Part shown: piece by piece, positions 1-7,778 of the stretch
Layout: each line of letters begins with the position of its first letter
How positions within the stretch are numbered: the stretch's first letter is position 1
Assembly: GCF_900101985.1 (NCBI RefSeq)
Contig: NZ_FNAR01000013.1
Span: 1-64,000, forward strand
Reading direction: 5' to 3'
Origin: Bhargavaea beijingensis
GTDB taxonomy: Bacteria; Bacillota; Bacilli; Bacillales_A; Planococcaceae
DNA: 64,000 nucleotides
Notes under the pieces: model-generated
What the model was told of the DNA's origin: nothing
Databases searched by the model: none
The model's input: only the letters and a program-made list of their open reading frames with translations
Made by a program: the position numbers and the translations under genes

Positions 1-81
1 CAGATGGTCCTCCGGGACCATTTCATCAAGTGAGATCATTTCCAGTTGATCGCGATTGGTTCCATTCGATTTCGACAGCAT
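1..81 (-). CDS. IS1182-family transposase, N-terminal fragment (runs off left edge)
   Basis: Reading leftwards from an ATG at 81 gives 27 codons starting MLSKSNGTNRDQ and continuing ISLDEMVPEDHL. This is the characteristic N-terminus of IS1182-type (DDE) transposases, which begin MLSK and carry a D-x-(M/L)-VP-x-DHL motif. The catalytic domain lies outside the window. An in-frame ATG two codons upstream (87) is possible, but the GGGTG before 87 is better spaced for the start at 81. A promoter lies at 114-142. Whether the rest of the gene is intact cannot be seen. Confidence 0.8.
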   Translation of the reverse strand, partial: MLSKSNGTNRDQLEMISLDEMVPEDHL

Positions 82-113
82 ATTCATCACCCGTTTTGTA
101 GTCTGTTCATTCG

Positions 114-142
114 ATTATATAAACAGGTACGGTTTGCCTCAA
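114..142 (-). promoter_or_regulatory. Sigma-A-type promoter of the transposase gene
   Basis: On the minus strand TTGAGG (137-142) is followed after exactly 17 bp by a perfect TATAAT (114-119), about 30 bp before the transposase start. The outer end of the insertion sequence should lie just to the right of this promoter. I could not identify its inverted repeat because the partner end is outside the window. Confidence 0.6.
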
Positions 143-160
143 TAAGCCATATGGCGGATT

Positions 161-340
161 GAAGCGGAGGGCCCGAGACACCTGCGGGAAAAGCGTTAGC
201 CGAAGACCCCGCAGAGCGAAGCTCGAGGAGGCTAAGGCAACGCCCGCGGTAAGCGAGGGCCCGCAGCGGAAATCCGGAGGATTTTATGGAAAAGAAAAAA
301 ACTGCAGACAACGGAGTAATATACTCACTTTGTCTACAGT
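161..340 (+). repeat. Interspersed intergenic repeat, copy A (longest copy)
   Basis: A GC-rich element with several short inverted modules, including CTGCGGG/CCCGCAG, leads into a core, GGTAAGCGAGGGCCCGCAGC followed by GGAAAT. It ends in an ACTGCAGACAA / TTGTCTACAGT hairpin. Positions 247-311 match 28747-28808 almost base for base, and the core recurs in inverted orientation near 55814-55842. The organisation resembles dispersed intergenic repeats I recall from Bacillaceae/Planococcaceae genomes. A short ATG frame through it (286-525) is not credible as a gene. Confidence 0.75.
290..340 (-). terminator. Repeat-borne terminator downstream of cypC
   Basis: Read on the minus strand, ACTGTAGACAA pairs with TTGTCTGCAGT (one mismatch), and a run of seven T follows. 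It is placed to stop transcription leaving cypC. The same hairpin is used after thrS at 28787-28835. Confidence 0.65.
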
Positions 341-343
341 CTG

Positions 344-380
344 AAACGGATCCGGAAAGAGTTTTCCGGATCCGTTTTTC
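344..380. terminator. Perfect 15-bp stem terminator-like hairpin
   Basis: AAACGGATCCGGAAA (344-358) and its exact complement (363-377) enclose a 4-base loop. The T-run (GTTTTT) is on the plus strand. On the minus strand the hairpin precedes the repeat-borne terminator, so cypC would have two hairpins in series. Confidence 0.6.
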
Positions 381-417
381 ACTTTCTGATGACGATGAAA
401 TTGCGGCTTGGGACGGC

Positions 418-1665
418 TTACCTTTCCGTCACTTTGATGTTGTCCAGGATAAAGCGGTCTTTCGGGAGGGTCGGCATGCGGACCATGTTGATGGTGAGGT
501 CCTGCTCCGGCACATCATAGGATAAGTTTTCTGCAAGGTACCGCACGCTTTCTTCAATGATCATAACCGCGATCGGCTCACCCGGACACCGGTGTCCGGT
601 TTCCGGATCTCCGCCGCCCTGCGGGATGAAGTTAAAGCGGTCATCGACGAAATCATGGAACCGGTCCGGGTTGAAGAGCTCAGGCTTCTCCCAGATGCGC
701 GGATCCCGGTTGATGCCGTGTACATCCAGAATCACATGACGGCCCTCTTTAAACCGATAACCTTTCCATTCAAAATCTTCTTTGACAACAGCCGGAAGAA
801 AAGGCGTGAATGGATAAAACCGCCGCACTTCATTGGCAAAGTTATTCAGTTCTTTCGTGGTGGATAGCTTGTTTTTCCATTCCGGGAAGTCATGCAGGGC
901 AAGTGCTGCAAATGCGACAAACCGGGCCACAGCTACCGCAGGCCGGATAACGTTCAGAAGTTCGATGGCCGCCATATGGGCATCCAGCAGCTCCCCTTCT
1001 TCCTCATGGAAAGCGACCGTATGGACAGGCGTGCCTTCCTCGGCTTTCATCCTGCCGTCCCGTACCGCTTCGATCACTTCCTGAATCCAGCCTTCCGTTT
1101 TGATCCTTACCTTTTCTCCTTCACGGTATCTTTTCCCGATACCGCCTGCCGCATCGATCATGACGCCGACTTCATAGGCACGCCGCCACGATTCTGCGTC
1201 TGTAAGCGGAACACCCGTCCACCGGCACAAGGCTCTGAGAATCAGTTCCTCCGCCTCATCAAACAGCACAGCCCGTTTTTTCTGTTGCATTTCCAGTCCT
1301 TTGCGCTTCCACTCTTCCTGGAGAATGGTGCGGAGATGGGCCAGCCTCTCCTCTGTCATCATCGACATGAACATCGCTTTCCGGATTTTATGCTTCTGTC
1401 CATCTTTCGTATGGATGCCGTTTACGCCGAACAAGGTTTTCTGGATCCGCGCCGGCATTGCGCCTTCCCTTTTGATCTTGGATTCGTCGTAAAACAGTTC
1501 TGCTGCATCACGCCCGGTCATCACGATCATTTTCTTCCCCAGGATCCTCGCTTCAAAAACGTCGGTATCCATTTGGGACATGCGCTTTCCGACAAAGTTG
1601 TAACCTTCGGTGACTACGTTCACCGTGTTGTCGATCATCTTGATCTCCGGTATCTGTTTGGTCAT
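418..1665 (-). CDS. cypC: Fatty-acid hydroxylase/peroxygenase, cytochrome P450 CYP152 family
   Basis: This 415-residue protein aligns along its length with B. subtilis P450-BSbeta (YbdT, 417 aa), which uses hydrogen peroxide instead of a reductase to hydroxylate long-chain fatty acids. The haem-thiolate loop is FNFIPQGGGDPETGHRCPGE with the ligand at Cys360. The I-helix carries NVIRPAVAVA, whose Arg-Pro replaces the usual acid-alcohol pair and anchors the substrate carboxylate in CYP152 enzymes. The start is the ATG at 1665 behind GAGGTG. An in-frame extension 19 codons upstream lacks family similarity. No ferredoxin or reductase gene is adjacent, as expected for a peroxygenase. Cytosolic. 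It stands alone, with tandem hairpins downstream. Whether it hydroxylates or decarboxylates cannot be settled from the sequence. Confidence 0.93.
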   Translation of the reverse strand: MTKQIPEIKMIDNTVNVVTEGYNFVGKRMSQMDTDVFEARILGKKMIVMTGRDAAELFYDESKIKREGAMPARIQKTLFGVNGIHTKDGQKHKIRKAMFMSMMTEERLAHLRTILQEEWKRKGLEMQQKKRAVLFDEAEELILRALCRWTGVPLTDAESWRRAYEVGVMIDAAGGIGKRYREGEKVRIKTEGWIQEVIEAVRDGRMKAEEGTPVHTVAFHEEEGELLDAHMAAIELLNVIRPAVAVARFVAFAALALHDFPEWKNKLSTTKELNNFANEVRRFYPFTPFLPAVVKEDFEWKGYRFKEGRHVILDVHGINRDPRIWEKPELFNPDRFHDFVDDRFNFIPQGGGDPETGHRCPGEPIAVMIIEESVRYLAENLSYDVPEQDLTINMVRMPTLPKDRFILDNIKVTER

Positions 1666-1824
1666 CAGTACACCTCTTCTATCACATAGTTCTTTTTCTA
1701 TTCCCTCATTAACTAACCGCATAACCTTTCTCCATTATGTCAGAAAGCTCAGAATCCACTTTCAATGGAAGCCCGGATGTTATACAATTAATTCGACTAC
1801 CGTAAGACTAAGGGGGAACGACCA

Positions 1825-3639
1825 TTGTCCGCAATTCCGCGTTCAGACGTGAAGCTTGAAGAAACATGGAACCTGAAAGATCTTTTTGCTTCGGAATCCG
1901 ATTACGAAGCAAGGCTTGATGAGATTCGTAAAGCAGTTAGCGAGTTTTCCGAACAATTCCAGGGTAAAATCACAGATTCAGCTTCTGCTCTCGAAGCACT
2001 CAAAGAGTATGCCTCAATCTATGAATTGATCATTCCTGCCGGTACTTATGTGAGCCTTTTGCAGAGCGAAGACCAGGCAAACAGCGATCACCAGATGAGA
2101 GGAGCGGCTTTTAGCTCGCTCATGGCGAAAAGTTCGGCCGAGATGAGCTTTTTTGAGAGCGAGCTATCTCAGCTACCAGTTGAGGAACTGAAAAAAGCAA
2201 TGGAACAGTCCGAGGACTTCCGCATCTACCTGAGAGATATTCTCCGGTTCAAGCCTCATAAACTTCATCCGGAAGTGGAAAAAGTGCTTGCCGCGTTTTC
2301 TTCCGTTTTTGATGCGCCTTATGAACTTTATAATGTGACAAAACTCGTCGATATGAACTTCCCTGCTTTTGAAGCAGGCGGAGAGCAGTTCCCGAACAGC
2401 TACAATCTGTTTGAAGGAACTTGGGAGACCGATCCGGACACGGAAAAACGCCGTGCTGCCTACAAGGCGTTTTATGACAAGCTGGCCGAATACCAGCACA
2501 CGACCGCGAAGACCTATGACATCCATCTCCAGACAGAGAAGACAACCGCCGACCTTCGCGGGTTTGACACGGTCTTCGATTACCTGCTGTTCAACCAGGA
2601 AGTGGACCGGGAGCTGTACGATCGCCAGATCGACCTCATCATGAATGAATTGGCGCCGCACATGCGCAAGTATGCCAAGCTTCTGCAGGATGTTCACGGG
2701 ATTGACAGGATGACATTCGCGGACTTGAAAGTGCCGCTTGACCCGTCGTACGAACCGAAAATTACGATCGAAGAATCCAAAAAGTATATCTTTGACGCCC
2801 TGTCGGTGATGGGCGATGACTATTCGGAAATGCTGAAGCGATCCTATGACGAACGGTGGACCGACTTCGCCCAGAACAAAGGAAAATCAACGGGCGCATT
2901 TTGTTCCAGCCCGTACGGCGTACACCCATATATCCTGATTTCCTGGTCTGGCAGCATGGAGGATGTATTTGTCCTCGCACATGAACTCGGCCATGCAGGC
3001 CATTTCTACAACGCCCACAAACATCAGGGAGTCTTTAATGCACGGCCGTCCCTTTACTTTATCGAGGCACCTTCGACGATGAATGAGATGCTGATGGCCA
3101 ACCACCTGCTCAAGACCTCGGATGATCCGAGGTTCAAGCGCTGGGTCATTGCATCCATCGTGGCGCGGACGTATTACCACAATTTTGTCACCCACTTGCT
3201 GGAAGCCGCCTATCAGCGCAAAGTCTACGAGCGGATTGATGCCGGCCAGAGCGTCAATGCAGGCGTGCTGAATGAACTGAAGCGCGGCGTGCTCGAAAAG
3301 TTCTGGGGCAACGAGGTAACAATCGAAGAAGGCGCCGAACTCACTTGGATGCGCCAGCCGCATTACTACATGGGATTATACCCGTACACCTACAGTGCGG
3401 GGCTGACGATCTCCACGCAAGTATCCAAGCGGATTCTTGACGAAGGCGAGCCAGCTGTGAACGACTGGCTGGAAGTCCTGCGTGCTGGTGGCACAAAATC
3501 ACCTGTTGAACTCGCAAAAATGGCGGGTGTCGATATCACGACGGATGCTCCGCTCCGTGACACCATCGCCTACATCGGAAGCCTGATCGACGAGCTGGAG
3601 CAACTGACCAAAGAAGTCGCTTCCAGCACCAAAGCTTGA
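1825..3639 (+). CDS. pepF: Oligoendopeptidase F (M3B metallopeptidase)
   Basis: A 604-residue cytosolic zinc peptidase that degrades short peptides. The zinc motif HELGH is at residues 386-390 within VLAHELGHAGHFYN, and the downstream glutamate region (IEAPSTMNEMLM) is conserved. Length and motif match bacterial PepF. The start is TTG (1825) preceded by AGGGGG at good spacing; no better ATG exists. The gene is monocistronic: a terminator follows at once and the next gene has its own promoter. PepF homologues vary in substrate length preference, so exact specificity is unknown. Confidence 0.93.
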   Translation: MSAIPRSDVKLEETWNLKDLFASESDYEARLDEIRKAVSEFSEQFQGKITDSASALEALKEYASIYELIIPAGTYVSLLQSEDQANSDHQMRGAAFSSLMAKSSAEMSFFESELSQLPVEELKKAMEQSEDFRIYLRDILRFKPHKLHPEVEKVLAAFSSVFDAPYELYNVTKLVDMNFPAFEAGGEQFPNSYNLFEGTWETDPDTEKRRAAYKAFYDKLAEYQHTTAKTYDIHLQTEKTTADLRGFDTVFDYLLFNQEVDRELYDRQIDLIMNELAPHMRKYAKLLQDVHGIDRMTFADLKVPLDPSYEPKITIEESKKYIFDALSVMGDDYSEMLKRSYDERWTDFAQNKGKSTGAFCSSPYGVHPYILISWSGSMEDVFVLAHELGHAGHFYNAHKHQGVFNARPSLYFIEAPSTMNEMLMANHLLKTSDDPRFKRWVIASIVARTYYHNFVTHLLEAAYQRKVYERIDAGQSVNAGVLNELKRGVLEKFWGNEVTIEEGAELTWMRQPHYYMGLYPYTYSAGLTISTQVSKRILDEGEPAVNDWLEVLRAGGTKSPVELAKMAGVDITTDAPLRDTIAYIGSLIDELEQLTKEVASSTKA

Positions 3640-3653
3640 TCGGCCACTCCCTT

Positions 3654-3682
3654 CCCCTCCGCAATCGCGGAGGGCTTCTTTG
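3654..3682 (+). terminator. Terminator of pepF
   Basis: CCCTCCGC (3655-3662) pairs with GCGGAGGG (3667-3674) around a 4-base loop, followed by CTTCTTTGATTTTT. Confidence 0.8.
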
Positions 3683-3707
3683 ATTTTTCTGGAATCCGCT
3701 GTATAAT
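3680..3707 (+). promoter_or_regulatory. Probable sigma-A promoter of the purine permease gene
   Basis: TTGATT (3680-3685), 16-bp spacer, perfect TATAAT (3702-3707). It overlaps the tail of the pepF terminator. No purine riboswitch is recognisable between it and the start codon; the leader is only about 65 bases. Confidence 0.55.
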
Positions 3708-3778
3708 AAAGAATTGTGGCTTGCTCCTATGGAGTGAAGCGGGTAGGGAGAGGGATAATTGAATAGCAGGGTTTCACA

Positions 3779-5062
3779 ATGAGAAAAGATTTTTTTGATT
3801 TGAAGGGACACGGGACAACGGTCCGGACGGAAGTGATGGCCGGGCTGGTCGGCTTCTTTACGATCGCCTATATCATAGCGGTCAACTCGTTCATCCTCGC
3901 CGAGTCCGGGATGCCGCTGGAGGGCGCCATGATCGCCACGATCCTGATTTCATTCGCCGGCTGCCTCCTCATGGGCTTCTGGGCCAACGCGCCGATTCTC
4001 CTTGTTCCCGGGATGGGCATCAACGTCATGTTCACTTATACGTTTGTCCATTCGATGGGACTGGATTACCGGACGGCATTGACCCTTGTGTTCATTTCCG
4101 GTGTCTTGTTCGTGGCGGTCGCCTTCTCGAAACTGGGGGCCATCCTGAATCGGGTGATTCCGCAGTCTCTCAAGGTGGCCATTACGGTCGGGATCGGGCT
4201 GTTCCTGATTTTCATCGGCCTGGAGAAAGGCGGCATCATCGACCGTGGCACCAGCTCCATGATTGCGCTGGGCGATCTCTCGGATCCGAAGCTGATCGCT
4301 ACGGTCCTGACGCTTCTTATCGCGCTCGTCCTGTTCCTGAGGAATATCATGGGGCACTTTCTCTGGGCCATGATTGCAGGAACCGGCATAGCGGCACTGT
4401 TCGGCATTTTGCCTGACTCATCGGGGAACGAGAAAATTTCAATTGCTTCATACGGTGATGTGTTTGCTGCATGGTCGTTTGACAGTGTGCTGTCCATGGC
4501 GTTTATCGTCGGGACATTTTCCCTGACGATGGTGACCGTCTTTGAGAATATCGGCCTCGTACAGGCACATACCGCAGCCGCGGGCCGTCCGGAAAAGGCG
4601 GAGCGGGCTCTACAGGCGACTTCGCTGTCCGCGATGCTGTCGGGACTGCTCGGCTCGAGTACGCCGGTCGCAACCGCGGAAACGGGTGCTGTCATTGCAG
4701 CGGGCGGACGCACCGGGCTCAGCACGGTGACGGCAGGAATCTTGTTCCTGTTGTCGATTTTCTTTATTCCGGTCATCCAGTTTATTCCTGACAATGCCAT
4801 TGCTCCGATTTTATTAATCATCGGAGGATTGATGGTCCAGAATATCACTGACCTGGAGACATCGGATCTGACTGAGGCGTTTCCCGCGATATTCCTGATC
4901 GCCATGATTCCGTTTACCCAGAGCATTGCCGATGGGGTAGCCGTAGGGTTCATCCTCTATCCGCTATTGAAGATGGCAAGCGGACGGGCCCGGGAAGTCG
5001 CCAAGCCGCTATACGTGATTGCAGTCCTCTTCATCTTGAATTTCGCAGTGTATCTGATTTGA
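3779..5062 (+). CDS. Purine (adenine/guanine/hypoxanthine) permease, AzgA subfamily of NCS2
   Basis: A 427-residue polytopic membrane protein with about 12 hydrophobic segments. The N-terminus contains TEVMAGLVGFFTIAYIIAVN and the pore-helix motif PGMGINVMFTYTFV. The second half-repeat contains SSTPVATAETGAVIAAGG. These are signatures of AzgA-type purine:H+ symporters such as PbuG/PbuO of B. subtilis. Substrate choice among purines cannot be read from the sequence. The start ATG follows only a weak GCAGGG. It is a single gene ending in a strong bidirectional terminator shared with the convergent permease. Confidence 0.88.
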   Translation: MRKDFFDLKGHGTTVRTEVMAGLVGFFTIAYIIAVNSFILAESGMPLEGAMIATILISFAGCLLMGFWANAPILLVPGMGINVMFTYTFVHSMGLDYRTALTLVFISGVLFVAVAFSKLGAILNRVIPQSLKVAITVGIGLFLIFIGLEKGGIIDRGTSSMIALGDLSDPKLIATVLTLLIALVLFLRNIMGHFLWAMIAGTGIAALFGILPDSSGNEKISIASYGDVFAAWSFDSVLSMAFIVGTFSLTMVTVFENIGLVQAHTAAAGRPEKAERALQATSLSAMLSGLLGSSTPVATAETGAVIAAGGRTGLSTVTAGILFLLSIFFIPVIQFIPDNAIAPILLIIGGLMVQNITDLETSDLTEAFPAIFLIAMIPFTQSIADGVAVGFILYPLLKMASGRAREVAKPLYVIAVLFILNFAVYLI

Positions 5063-5063
5063 T

Positions 5064-5108
5064 AAAAAGGCTTTTCGGAGCGGTAAAACTCCGAAAAGCC
5101 TTTTTCTT
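5064..5108. terminator. Bidirectional terminator between convergent permease genes
   Basis: A 17-bp perfect stem (5064-5080 with 5089-5105) has an A-run on one side and a T-run on the other, so it can stop transcripts from both directions. It begins two bases after the plus-strand stop codon. Confidence 0.92.
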
Positions 5109-6628
5109 TATACGGTTTTCCCGACAGGCCTTTTGACTCTGATCCTTTTCCTTACGGTTTCCTCTGCTGCGGCAGGCTCGCGGCCAAGCATGTAGTAATC
5201 CGTTTCTTCTTTTGATAACGATAAATATGTTTTTTTCATCAGGCTGTAGAAGATCAGGCCTGTCACCGCCCATCCGCCAAACAGCAGATAGGATGGCAAA
5301 GTCAGCGACCCGGGGGCGCCCGGGATCAGGAGGAGGGCAAGAAAGCCGAGGCTTGCCGCCATTCCCATCACTGACAGTGCCTGCTTAACCGGCTCCGCTC
5401 CGCGTCCTTCCCGTTTCTTTTTCGCCAGTACCTTGTACGCTGCGAGACATGCAAAGAAGTAACCGATCGAGACCCCTGTCGAAGACATGTCCACAATCCA
5501 GGACAACGCCGGCCGTCCAAACCACATCATCGGCAGCGTCAGCAAGGTGACAAACCAGATACCGGCAACCGGGATGCCGCTCTGTTTGGAGGTTTTCCGG
5601 AAAATCGCCGGCAGCGCCCGGGCCCGGGCCATTGAGAAGATCAGGCGGCTCGATGACATATAAAATCCGTTGAGTCCTGTGAAGATTCCCATGACGATGG
5701 CTACGGCCATCACGAATAGACCTGCCTTACCGAGGGCATTGGATACAATGCTGCCGGTCGCCCAGAGTTCTCCTCCGGTCCCCCCATTACCCGGGAAGGT
5801 CCAGGAAGTCACCCCGATCATGACCGCATAAATGGAGAATGAAGCCAGTAATGAAGCCACAATCAGGAACGTCGCCTTTTTCGGTGAAAAGTCAAATTCC
5901 TCCGCAGCCTGAGGAACATTGTCAAATCCGACATAAGCCCAGGGAGCAATCGCCAAAATGGTCAGTACCGCTGCAATCGGCGAAATCTCTCCGCTGAACA
6001 TCCGTCCCATGTTGGCCAAAGGCTCGTCTGCGATTCCAAATGTCAGTGTCCCGAGAATAAACACCCCTGCGACGAGGAATAGGCTGAACCAGAACTGCAG
6101 ACGACCCGATACATTTGTACCGGTCGAATTTACAAATGCAAACAGGATGAGCAAGATTGAAGAAATTGCAATTTCAGGTGCATAAATATCCCAGCCTGCT
6201 ATTGAATAAAGATAACCCTGTTTCATGAATCCCGGCATCAGATACTTTAATAGCAAGGTAAACGCGGATGCGTTCAAAGCGACAATCGACAGGTAGCCAA
6301 GTGTCAGGAACCATCCGCATAAAAACGCCCATCTTTTCCCGGCTGCCAAGTATGCATATGTAAAGCCACCTCCGGATACCGGGTGTTCTTTGATCATGAC
6401 CCCATAGCTCGAGGCTATCACCATCATGACCAGCGCTCCGATAAATAAGCCAATCATTGCCCCGGCCGGCCCTGCTTCCCTGATCCAGTCCCCGGGGAGG
6501 ATAAACGCGCCCCATCCGACCGATGATCCGAGTGCGATGGCAAAAACCCATGACGGTTTTAGGGACTTTTCCAGCTTGCGCCTTCGGGGACGTTCCTTCT
6601 TGGAAGCTGTATTCTCTGTTTGTTGCAT
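5108..6628 (-). CDS. Amino-acid permease, APC superfamily
   Basis: A 506-residue protein with a charged cytoplasmic N-terminus (KKERPRRRKLEKS) followed by about 12 membrane segments. The first contains GSSVGWGAFILPGDWI, the unwound substrate-binding helix typical of APC transporters, and WAYVGFDNVPQAAEEF corresponds to the conserved helix-6 region. The start ATG at 6628 has GGGAGAG at good spacing. The C-terminus is long and basic. It stands alone. The substrate is unknown; homologues are often annotated only as APC permeases. Expression signals upstream were not clear. Confidence 0.88.
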   Translation of the reverse strand: MQQTENTASKKERPRRRKLEKSLKPSWVFAIALGSSVGWGAFILPGDWIREAGPAGAMIGLFIGALVMMVIASSYGVMIKEHPVSGGGFTYAYLAAGKRWAFLCGWFLTLGYLSIVALNASAFTLLLKYLMPGFMKQGYLYSIAGWDIYAPEIAISSILLILFAFVNSTGTNVSGRLQFWFSLFLVAGVFILGTLTFGIADEPLANMGRMFSGEISPIAAVLTILAIAPWAYVGFDNVPQAAEEFDFSPKKATFLIVASLLASFSIYAVMIGVTSWTFPGNGGTGGELWATGSIVSNALGKAGLFVMAVAIVMGIFTGLNGFYMSSSRLIFSMARARALPAIFRKTSKQSGIPVAGIWFVTLLTLPMMWFGRPALSWIVDMSSTGVSIGYFFACLAAYKVLAKKKREGRGAEPVKQALSVMGMAASLGFLALLLIPGAPGSLTLPSYLLFGGWAVTGLIFYSLMKKTYLSLSKEETDYYMLGREPAAAEETVRKRIRVKRPVGKTV

Positions 6629-6803
6629 AGGATTCTCTCCCTTCAGATTTACCCCCCTTATTCCCTATCTCAAAATAGTAAAAACCAATAAGATCGTAAA
6701 ACGGCGGAGCGGGGTACGCCCAAACGTATGGTGTACTTCCAGAGAAAGCCGAGAGTGATTGATAAGTTCATGATGCCGCCGGAACAAAAGTCTCAATGGC
6801 TTG

Positions 6804-6843
6804 ATTTTAAAAGGCTTTCCGGAAAAAGTGTTCCGGAAAGCCT
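6804..6843 (-). terminator. Terminator of the MerR gene
   Basis: A 13-bp perfect stem AGGCTTTCCGGAA / TTCCGGAAAGCCT (6812-6824, 6831-6843) is followed on the minus strand by TTTTAAAATC. Confidence 0.75.
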
Positions 6844-6900
6844 CATGGGCAGGTGTGCTGTTGAACTATGGATGAGCGGTTTTGCATACGGACCGAAGCC

Positions 6901-7650
6901 TCATGCCTGCAGCCGGTCGGCGCGGATTCCCATGGCAGCAGCCATGAACCGGGCAAATCCGTCGCCGAATTGGTCCATGTTCCGGGTAAACCGCTCATCT
7001 TGGACATACAATTGTCCAAGCCCCTTGAAGGCTTCCGGCGAATACGCATAACCCATACCGTTCAAGAATGCATGCCATTCACCGATGGCCCGCTGGACCT
7101 CTTCCGTTGCCGGGTCTTGATGCCTCATGGCAGCGAGTTTCCGGAACAGCGCCTCCATCTGTTCGCCAAGCCGCTTCTGCCCTTCCGGCAGCATGTTGGC
7201 CAATGCCTGATTGGAGCGGTCGACCGCCTCATTTCCCCAACGCTTGCGGGCTTCGTCCTCGTACGGATTGTTCGAGAAGTCAAACCCTTCGAACTTCTCC
7301 TTATCTGTCAATTCGATTTCTCCTTTCACATCTTGGATGGTGTTTTCAAGAGTCCGGATCATCCGGTCCAGTCTTGCCCGTTTCTCCAGCAGGGCTTCCC
7401 GTTGCAACTCCAGGGCTTCCAGCCTGTCGAAGTCCGGGCTTTCCAAAATTTCGCCGATGTGCTTTAGCCGGAAACCCAGTTCCCTGAAAAACAGGATCTG
7501 CTGAAGCCTTTCCAATTCCTGTTCGGAGTACTGCCGGTACCCTGCTTCCGTGACATGTTCCGGCGATAAAAGCCCGATCCGGTCATAATGATGCAGCGTC
7601 CGGACACTGACACCGGTCAGCTCTGCGACTTCACTTACTTTTCGAAGCAT
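6901..7650 (-). CDS. MerR-family regulator with TipAS ligand-binding domain (Mta/TipA type)
   Basis: A 249-residue protein. Residues 1-70 form the MerR winged helix ([20 protein letters not shown], then [16 protein letters not shown]), followed by a dimerisation coiled coil around residues 75-115. The C-terminal part (about 145-245) matches TipAS, the all-helical domain that binds cationic drugs or peptides in TipA, Mta and SkgA. The start ATG at 7650 is preceded by GGAGG; the longer open frame has no family support. Its promoter (7680-7710) has the 19-bp spacer and dyad of MerR-activated promoters, so the protein probably activates its own gene on ligand binding. The adjacent Ca2+ ATPase gene lies upstream on the same strand, so it is not obviously a target. 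Confidence 0.9.
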   Translation of the reverse strand: MLRKVSEVAELTGVSVRTLHHYDRIGLLSPEHVTEAGYRQYSEQELERLQQILFFRELGFRLKHIGEILESPDFDRLEALELQREALLEKRARLDRMIRTLENTIQDVKGEIELTDKEKFEGFDFSNNPYEDEARKRWGNEAVDRSNQALANMLPEGQKRLGEQMEALFRKLAAMRHQDPATEEVQRAIGEWHAFLNGMGYAYSPEAFKGLGQLYVQDERFTRNMDQFGDGFARFMAAAMGIRADRLQA

Positions 7651-7679
7651 CCCGACCTCCTCCTTCAACTTATGAATCC

Positions 7680-7710
7680 AGTATAAAGTCTGACGCAGCG
7701 TCAGGGTCAA
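7680..7710 (-). promoter_or_regulatory. MerR-type promoter/operator with 19-bp spacer
   Basis: On the minus strand TTGACC (7705-7710) and TATACT (7680-7685) are 19 bp apart. The spacer holds the dyad CTGACGCTGCGTCAG. Over-long spacers with central dyads are the hallmark of promoters that MerR proteins untwist. The TSS would lie about 22 bases before the regulator's start codon. Confidence 0.85.
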
Positions 7711-7778
7711 CATTTTATTCCAACTAAAAATCTGAACTCGCATCCGTTGGGAGCGGAGCAAGTTCGGGGTGGTGGCTG

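Noticed and set aside
286..525. Short ORF starting inside repeat copy A
   Set aside because: It passes through two terminator hairpins and into the antisense of cypC.
4066..4953. A 295-codon minus-strand frame inside the purine permease gene
   Set aside because: Composition is that of a reverse-complemented membrane protein gene; no start signal or homology.
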